Assembly (NCBI GenBank): GCA_963573385.1 | Contig: CAUYLG010070624.1 | Location: forward strand, 1 to 64,000 | DNA: 64,000 bases | Direction: 5' to 3' | Source: Cacajao melanocephalus | Taxonomy: Eukaryota > Chordata > Mammalia > Primates > Pitheciidae | Shown: positions 58,074 to 64,000 of the stretch, piece after piece | How the letters are laid out: every line of letters starts with the position of its first letter | Numbering within the stretch: position 1 is the stretch's first letter | Notes under the pieces: model-generated | Databases searched by the model: none | Seen by the model: the letters and a program-made list of their open reading frames with translations, nothing else | Told to the model about the DNA's origin: nothing | Made by a program: the position numbers and the translations under genes

Positions 58074-61000
58074 TTGAGATTGAATGGGTCTAATTTAAAA
58101 GATTATACCATTTCTTTCCTTTATAAATATTTTCCTTTATGATGACATTAGCAGAAATTGGTACAAGGTGGACTTTTATAAAGGGCTTCATGTTAGCTGG
58201 GACATATTTAGGCATGGTTATCATTTTCTTATGAAGGAAACAGATTGACCAGACAAAGGGATTCTGCTATTTTTGAGCAAGTACTGAATAGCAAGAAATT
58301 TCTAGTCAAAATGGATGCCTACTGAACAATGCTTTTAGAACTGAAAGAGTATGTTGCATCTTTTGTCTTGCTTATTACCCTAGACCCCACTGCCTGATAA
58401 CTACCAGAAGGAAAGAACTCCCTATGCCACTGAGTGAAGTTATGATGCAACCTGTCCAGAGGCCAAAGAATGTTAAATGGGAACAACCAAGGACACCAGA
58501 AAAATTGAGATCAACATTCTTTTCTTTCTGTTCTTCCTCAGCTTCTTATATTCTATTTTCCTTCACTATGACCTATTATTCATCTTCAAAATCCCTCAAA
58601 CTGGCAGTTTTGAAGGATTCCACAAATAGCCTTGCATACAATCCCTCATGGCTTTCATAAAGACCCTGTCATTCATCCTGCAAGAGTTCCTCCTGACCTC
58701 TCTTATCCTGGGGCTACAGACTTTCTCCAGGATGGCTCAGGTGCTAATGTCAGCAAAACAAAGCTGAGAATGCTTGGTACTGTGTGTGGGAGTGCAGTCT
58801 GACTATTGAAACAGCACTAGAACAAGGACTTTGGACCAGATACATAGCTGAGCCCCGAGGTTGCATTATAAAAATGAAATTCCCCAACTTCCCTCCCTCA
58901 CACACTTCACCTCATTTTGTTGGATGGCTCCAATGTCATTGATGAACATATTCTTTACCAGAACTGTTAACAAATAGATTGAGAAAAAGTGGGTTTCATC
59001 TTTTATTACTGCTGTTAATCTTCCAGAAGGTGGTAAGACGTCCAAAAGATGAGAGATTGTTGGAAGGTGGAATGCTGCATTAATTTAAGACTTCTCTGTG
59101 TTGATAGAATATTCCACATATACCTACTATAAACAGCTGTGTGAGAAAGATTTATCGTAGTCCGTGTATCTGAACTCCCAGTTGCATAAGCTACATACAG
59201 AAGTCAAGCGGATGATATTTACCCAAATATATAACTATGGTTTTTCTCCATCTTGCCTCCCTAGAGGACTTTCCCAAGCCACAGTCTTGGTGACCACTAT
59301 TTCACACTTTGGCTATGTGATTTTATGAGTTCTGCGTGATCTACCAGCACATTTTTGTTTGCTTTAGCAATTTTGCCAGTAAATATGTAATTGGGATTAT
59401 TGTCCTGACAAAGCATTTACATCAGTGTGATTAGAAATATGTAACTTTAGACAGTGATAGTAATTCCCGATGCAGGCAGTTTTGTGCTTAGCTTAGAGGG
59501 ACTAAGTCCTCAGAATGCTGATAACATGAGTGTGCAGATGTACTCAACATTGTCAAACTCTGGAGTTCAGTCTCAACAGAACTGTCACCAGGACTTGAGT
59601 TACAGGTGTCAGTTTTTCTTGGGGAAGAGTGTCTTGGGCCATTGGTTGCATAAAGTAAGGCTTGTCTCTCATTGCTACTCAGCGGTCTAGTAAGTGATTT
59701 TCTTAGGAAATCCATACTTTGTGGTTTGTGGCTAGCAAATGTGAAGGGAATGAGTTAGGTGGCAGGAGAGCTGTGTTTGTAATAAAGATTGTTTTCATTT
59801 TTCCAGTAACTTCACCTTCATACCGTTGTTATTCATAATATGTACCATAGAACTCTCAAAATGTAAGGTAAGGACCTTTTAAAATGTATCTTAATTCACT
59901 CATTTTAGAGAAACTGAAATGTACAAATTAGTGCATTTTGTCTCTGCTGGTTAATTTCTGAATCACTCATTATGCCCTGGGTTCAATAAAAAAATATATG
60001 TATATCCTTGTTATAGTGATTTTTGGGTTGTAACATAGACTGACCTTACTCTGGAAAAGACATTCTCATTAAAAGAACTGGATTCCAGTCTCTCTAATAT
60101 TTTGAGCATGCTTTGTGATTTAGAGCAAGTCTTTTTACATATCTCTACCTTATCTTAGCTACTTCTCCCTAGGGGGCCTTTTAAAATTTTTTCCCCTCTA
60201 TTAGATTTCTGGATGTTGTTATCCCCAAAGGAAAAGCAGTGCCTCTTTAACCTCCAATTTTTAGCAACCGTAGCAACCACCCGTTTCATGAAAACCTTTT
60301 ATCAGAGCTCCCAACTCATACCATAAAGGATGAATTAGCATTTTTCAATTCTTCTATTTTCTGGTCTGCCCTTTGTTGGTGATTTTAATGAGTATCAAAA
60401 TAGAATCCTTGCACAAGTATCATAACTCTCAGACAGCAAAATAATGATAGAAAACACTCTCAAGGGAGAGCTGTCCAAGGCAGTGAAGCCTTTTGAGCCA
60501 AACAAGCACCTGAGTTCAGAAGAGATGATTCCAGGGAGCTGTCCTGGTCTAGCCGCAATAGCAGAAGTGATGGCAGGAGCTAAGGACATAACAATTTTTT
60601 TGCTTTCCTGAATCATAGGAGCTGTGATTAGAGCAGAAGCCCTTCTATTGGACGAGCTTGGGACAAGTTATTGGTTGACTAATCAAAAAGTCATTTCAAG
60701 CAAGGAGTTATTTAGAAATTTTTAACACGTAAAGCATTTTGTTTTAATGTGTATAAAACATATATATTCATTTTCTAATTTTTGGTGGTCTTTTTTGGAG
60801 TATTGGATGGCTTATTGAAGTTCCATGTTGATTTTTTTTTTTGCATAAAGCACGCCCATAATCCATTTCCAGTTTAAGTTTCTTTAAACTGGAACAGAAT
60901 TTACAGACACTTGGGAAATGATCTCAGCAGTTTTTTAGTGATAACATTTTAATCAAGTTTCTCCAGATATCCAACTTAGTTTTTATAGAAACAGTAAGTC

Positions 61001-61194
61001 TCTTTTGCACTCATATTTAGTCAGTTTATCTTACATTTGTTTCAATTATGCAATCATAATAACAACTACAACTGGCATAAACTCTTCTGTGGTAAGACCG
61101 CAACTCAACTAACAAGAACATAGCATTCAGGCACTCTATCGAAGAGCCCATTAGTTGTGGATATTTAGCTGTTTTTTTGAGTAAAATGTGTTAG
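58074..61194. other. Mostly unique noncoding sequence
   Basis: About 3.1 kb. A weak plus-strand MIR match lies at 60080-60165 ('gatttagagcaagtcttttt'). No gene is recognised. Frames up to 78 codons are without domains. Confidence 0.4.
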
Positions 61195-61370
61195 GATCAT
61201 TCATTTATTCTGTTTATTGAGCTACCTCCTATGTGCCAGGTACTCTGCTAGGTGCTGGGAATATGTTGGTGATGCATTAAAATGCCACTGACCAGGAGCT
61301 TACATTCTAGTGGGTGAGACAGAAAGTAAACAAGTAAATATAGCTATCGAGGTTTATCCTATTTACTTTA
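61195..61370 (+). repeat. Old interspersed repeat, family not named
   Basis: 'tttattgagctacctcctat', 'ctgctaggtgctgggaatat', 'ccaggagcttacattctagt' and 'gagacagaaagtaaacaagt' are the well-known opening part of a frequent ancient repeat. Confidence 0.65.
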
Positions 61371-61664
61371 GTCTAATATGCACAATTTGTAAGTACTAAT
61401 TTACGATGTTAACATGTCGAGAGCATTAGGAAAATACCGCTAATTTACCCTTAGTTACTTTAACATTGTCAGTTGTTTACTTGAAATTCAGCCCCTGAGT
61501 GATTGAAAACTTACATATTCTCAAGCCTGAAAGAGTCAGTGAAGTGGGGCATTTTTGCTGTGTCATACCTCTGATGCTTATAAAGTAGATGCAAACACCA
61601 GTTGAGGCAGCCCTCTCTGAGAGCTCTGACAAGGATTTCTATTCATTCAGTGCACATGGATTGA
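61371..61664. other. Unique noncoding sequence, nothing recognised
   Basis: No repeat or exon is seen. Confidence 0.35.
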
Positions 61665-62055
61665 GACCACAATAGTCAGGGTCCTTCAGAGAAAGAGAAC
61701 CAGTAGGAGATAGTGTAGATAAATAAAGGGAGAGAGAATTTTAGTTTAAGGGATTGACATACACAATTGTGGGAGCTGGTACATCTGAAATCTGTAGGAA
61801 AGCCAAGAGGCTGGAAATTCAGTCAAGAGTTTATGTTGCAGTCTGGAGGCAGAATTTCTTTTCTCGGAAACCTTAGCGCTTGCTTGCAAGACCTTCAACT
61901 GATTGGGTGAGATCCACCCTCATTATGGAAGGTTGACTTTACTTAAAGTCAACTCATTATAAACATTAATCACATCTACAAAATCCCTTCCCAGCAACAC
62001 CTAAACTGGTGTTTGACCAGCCGACTGGGGACCATAGCCTGGCCAAGTTGGCTTC
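61665..62055 (-). mobile_element. MLT2-type ERV-L LTR
   Basis: 'gtccttcagagaaagagaac', 'ttcaactgattgggtgagat' and 'taaactggtgtttgaccagc' are the reverse of an MLT2 LTR. It is a diverged, solitary, noncoding LTR with its two ends near 61668 and 62052. Confidence 0.82.
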
Positions 62056-62559
62056 TGCAGTTACCCTCACAAGCACCTACTCTACAGGTACAGTGTTCAG
62101 TGCTGGGAGCTGACAGACTGTTTCTGTGCTCAAGAGTTCTGAGTCTTGTAAGTCAAGACTGTCTGCTGTGAGTGTCAGAACTGTACAATGTAGTAGGGAG
62201 TCAATTGCTAATGTCTCTTGTGATGTAGTCCCAGGCCAACCTCTGCCAGATTTCTGGCATAGGCTGTTTGCCTATTCCTGCCACTCTCCTTCCCATGCCA
62301 CGCTTTCATTCACTTGCTCCTTGAACTCAGCATATGATTTGGTAGCCATGGTTGAATGGCTCCAACTACACTGTAAGCTCTTCAGGGACATTATGTGTTG
62401 GCCTCCTGGCCAGGAGGCTGATGAAGATGAAGCAGGGGCTTGGTAGAAACAATTCAGGTGCAGTGTGTTACCATTGATTCTAGCAGGAATTGCCCAGAGA
62501 TTAAGAAATAAAAATAAAAAGCCATCAAATTAGTTTTAAAGGCTATAAAGATGATATCA
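62056..62559. other. Unclassified sequence
   Basis: A 106-codon plus-strand frame (62126-62446) has no recognisable domain. The part 62230-62400 has L2-like character ('taagctcttcagggacatta') but is too weak to call. Confidence 0.35.
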
Positions 62560-62700
62560 TATAATATAAAGAGATCTACATGCTGTATCTTTCTGGGCAA
62601 ATCATTGCTCTTTGCTGACCCTTAGTTTTCTCATATGCAAATGAAAGAGACAGATGAAGTGTTCTCTTTGGTCTAAAAGCCAGTGATTTTAATTGCCTTC
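62560..62700 (+). mobile_element. MIR SINE fragment
   Basis: 'tttctgggcaaatcattgct' followed by 'gacccttagttttctcatat' and 'gcaaatgaaagagaca' follow plus-strand MIR. Confidence 0.7.
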
Positions 62701-62849
62701 ATGCAGAAGACCATGAATGTTATTTAGTATTGAAAGAATGGCAAACACTTGTTTTTCTAAACCTTTGAAAGGCTTACAGGTAGAAAGAAATCGTTCTTCT
62801 TAAGATCTGTATCAACTGGTGTGCCTTAAAAAAGTGAAATGACGTGTGT

Positions 62850-62925
62850 GTATCTCCCGTTCCACTGTGCCTAGCTTAGTGCCTGGCACCAAGGAGGTCC
62901 ATATTAATGTTTGCAGAAACTGACT
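62850..62925 (+). mobile_element. L2 LINE terminal fragment
   Basis: 'gtgcctagcttagtgcctgg' followed by a diverged 'ggtccatattaatgtttgc' is the L2 end. Confidence 0.65.
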
Positions 62926-64000
62926 GAAAGAAGAACTTAAATATTGGAGGGTTTATTTTAGTCCTAATATTTTATATGAGTGTATTATCACTTCCGTTAT
63001 ATAGTTCATATATATGTCCCACTCAAACATCTGAATAAATATGTGTGTTTTCACTTGGTATAGAATTTAAACCACCTCAAATTATATGAGGAACAAGAAG
63101 AGCTATATTAATAAATATATAGGTAATTAAAATAAAAACAGATAATCTGTTTGCATGGAAGACCTGTGTAGTTATTATGTGTTAACATAAAATAACCACA
63201 GGATTTCAAACTGCATCAAGCTGGAAGGACAGCACCAGATTCATAGTTCCAAGCGTGAGCCTCTCCTATCCCAGCTCTTTCGAAAATTCCTGCCTCTATT
63301 AACATGAGGTTTCATAATTTGACCAACGAAAGTGCCTTTAAAGCCACCTGGGTTGGTAGAAGGTCTGTGATAAGCTGGCAGTTTTGTTATTCAGATAGTG
63401 ATTTTGTAAGTACAATTGGACAAAAGCTACACATAATTTAATTCTTAAGATGTTTCTAAACCAGTAGCTCTAGACATAGCAAGCTAATGACAAATAACAT
63501 AGGCTTATTTTTTAAGGGCCAAGTCGTTAACATTTCTGACTTACTGGGCAGTTTTGAAGTGTCGAATAATGCATCTTCTCACAGTTAAGCTGCTTTGAAT
63601 TGGCAGAGGTTTTGCAGTCCACAGCCCCTTCCCCGTCACCACGTCTAAGCTCATCACCACCCACGTTTTGTTTTGAATTCCTCTCCTTTAGCACCTAATT
63701 TTGTCATTCTGCACATACAAAACTATAATGATCTAGGTTAAAATGTATTTGATTGCGCTGTAACTTTAAAAAAAGCTTTCTCAGGATGTATCGGCATTGA
63801 AGTTGCTCCCACCTTTTAAAGCAATGCAGCCATATTACCACTGTTATTTTACTTTGTATACTTGCTTCAATATATGTCTTATATTGCCTGTGCAGATCAT
63901 ATTTAATCTGCCAGTCATAGCAAAATGAGTTTCAAATGATTTATGTATATTTTTTCTTTATGTATAGATATACTTCTTATTGAACAATGATAACCAGAAG
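62926..64000. other. Unique noncoding sequence to the window end
   Basis: No repeat family, exon or RNA gene is recognised. Confidence 0.4.

Overview
This window is vertebrate nuclear DNA from a primate. The evidence is Alu SINEs (minus strand near 27.5 and 55.3 kb, plus strand at 47.6 kb), fairly young L1 copies of primate L1PA/L1PB type, MST/THE1-type MaLR LTRs, and an older mammalian layer of MIR, L2, L1M, MER5, MLT1 and MLT2. The sequence is AT-rich and CpG-poor. The exact species and chromosome cannot be told from the sequence alone.

I find no convincing protein-coding gene, exon set, tRNA, rRNA or small RNA gene. The longest open frames are under 200 codons. They are either decayed L1 ORF2, antisense readings of Alu, L1 or microsatellite sequence, or chance frames with no recognisable domain. 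The window is best read as intergenic or deep-intronic DNA.

Layout. 0-4.3 kb: an L1 3' end, a MaLR LTR remnant, a MIR, and a 1.4 kb L1 with a 5' inversion and target-site duplications, then an L2. 4.3-14.3 kb: mostly unique DNA with MIR/L2 fragments, a diverged medium-reiterated repeat, a TA-rich minisatellite and an MLT1 LTR. 15.2-16.2 kb: an L1M fragment. 17.1-17.95 kb: a diverged 423-bp tandem duplication. 18.6-21 kb: TG microsatellites, one with a CG core. 22.7-24.2 kb: a dispersed 190-bp direct duplication. 24.5-27.1 kb: an ancient minus-strand L1M split by a later plus-strand L1M. 27.5-30.2 kb: Alu, MIR pair, GA and CT tracts. 30.2-42.1 kb: a stretch almost free of mobile elements, holding several blocks that look like candidate regulatory DNA. 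43-47 kb: a 210-bp duplication, an L1/HAL1 fragment and an L1M 3' UTR. 47.2-47.9 kb: a MaLR LTR with an Alu inserted in it. 48.8-55.6 kb: AluJ/FLAM, MLT1, L2, CT-rich microsatellites and an Alu. 57.7 kb: a MaLR LTR with direct repeats. 58-64 kb: mostly unique DNA with MLT2, MIR and L2 pieces.

No genes act together here. The points of interest are insertion histories readable from direct repeats, three local duplications of similar divergence, and several candidate regulatory or structural blocks. Repeat family names come from recognising consensus motifs by eye, not from a search; edges are approximate, usually within 10-30 bases.
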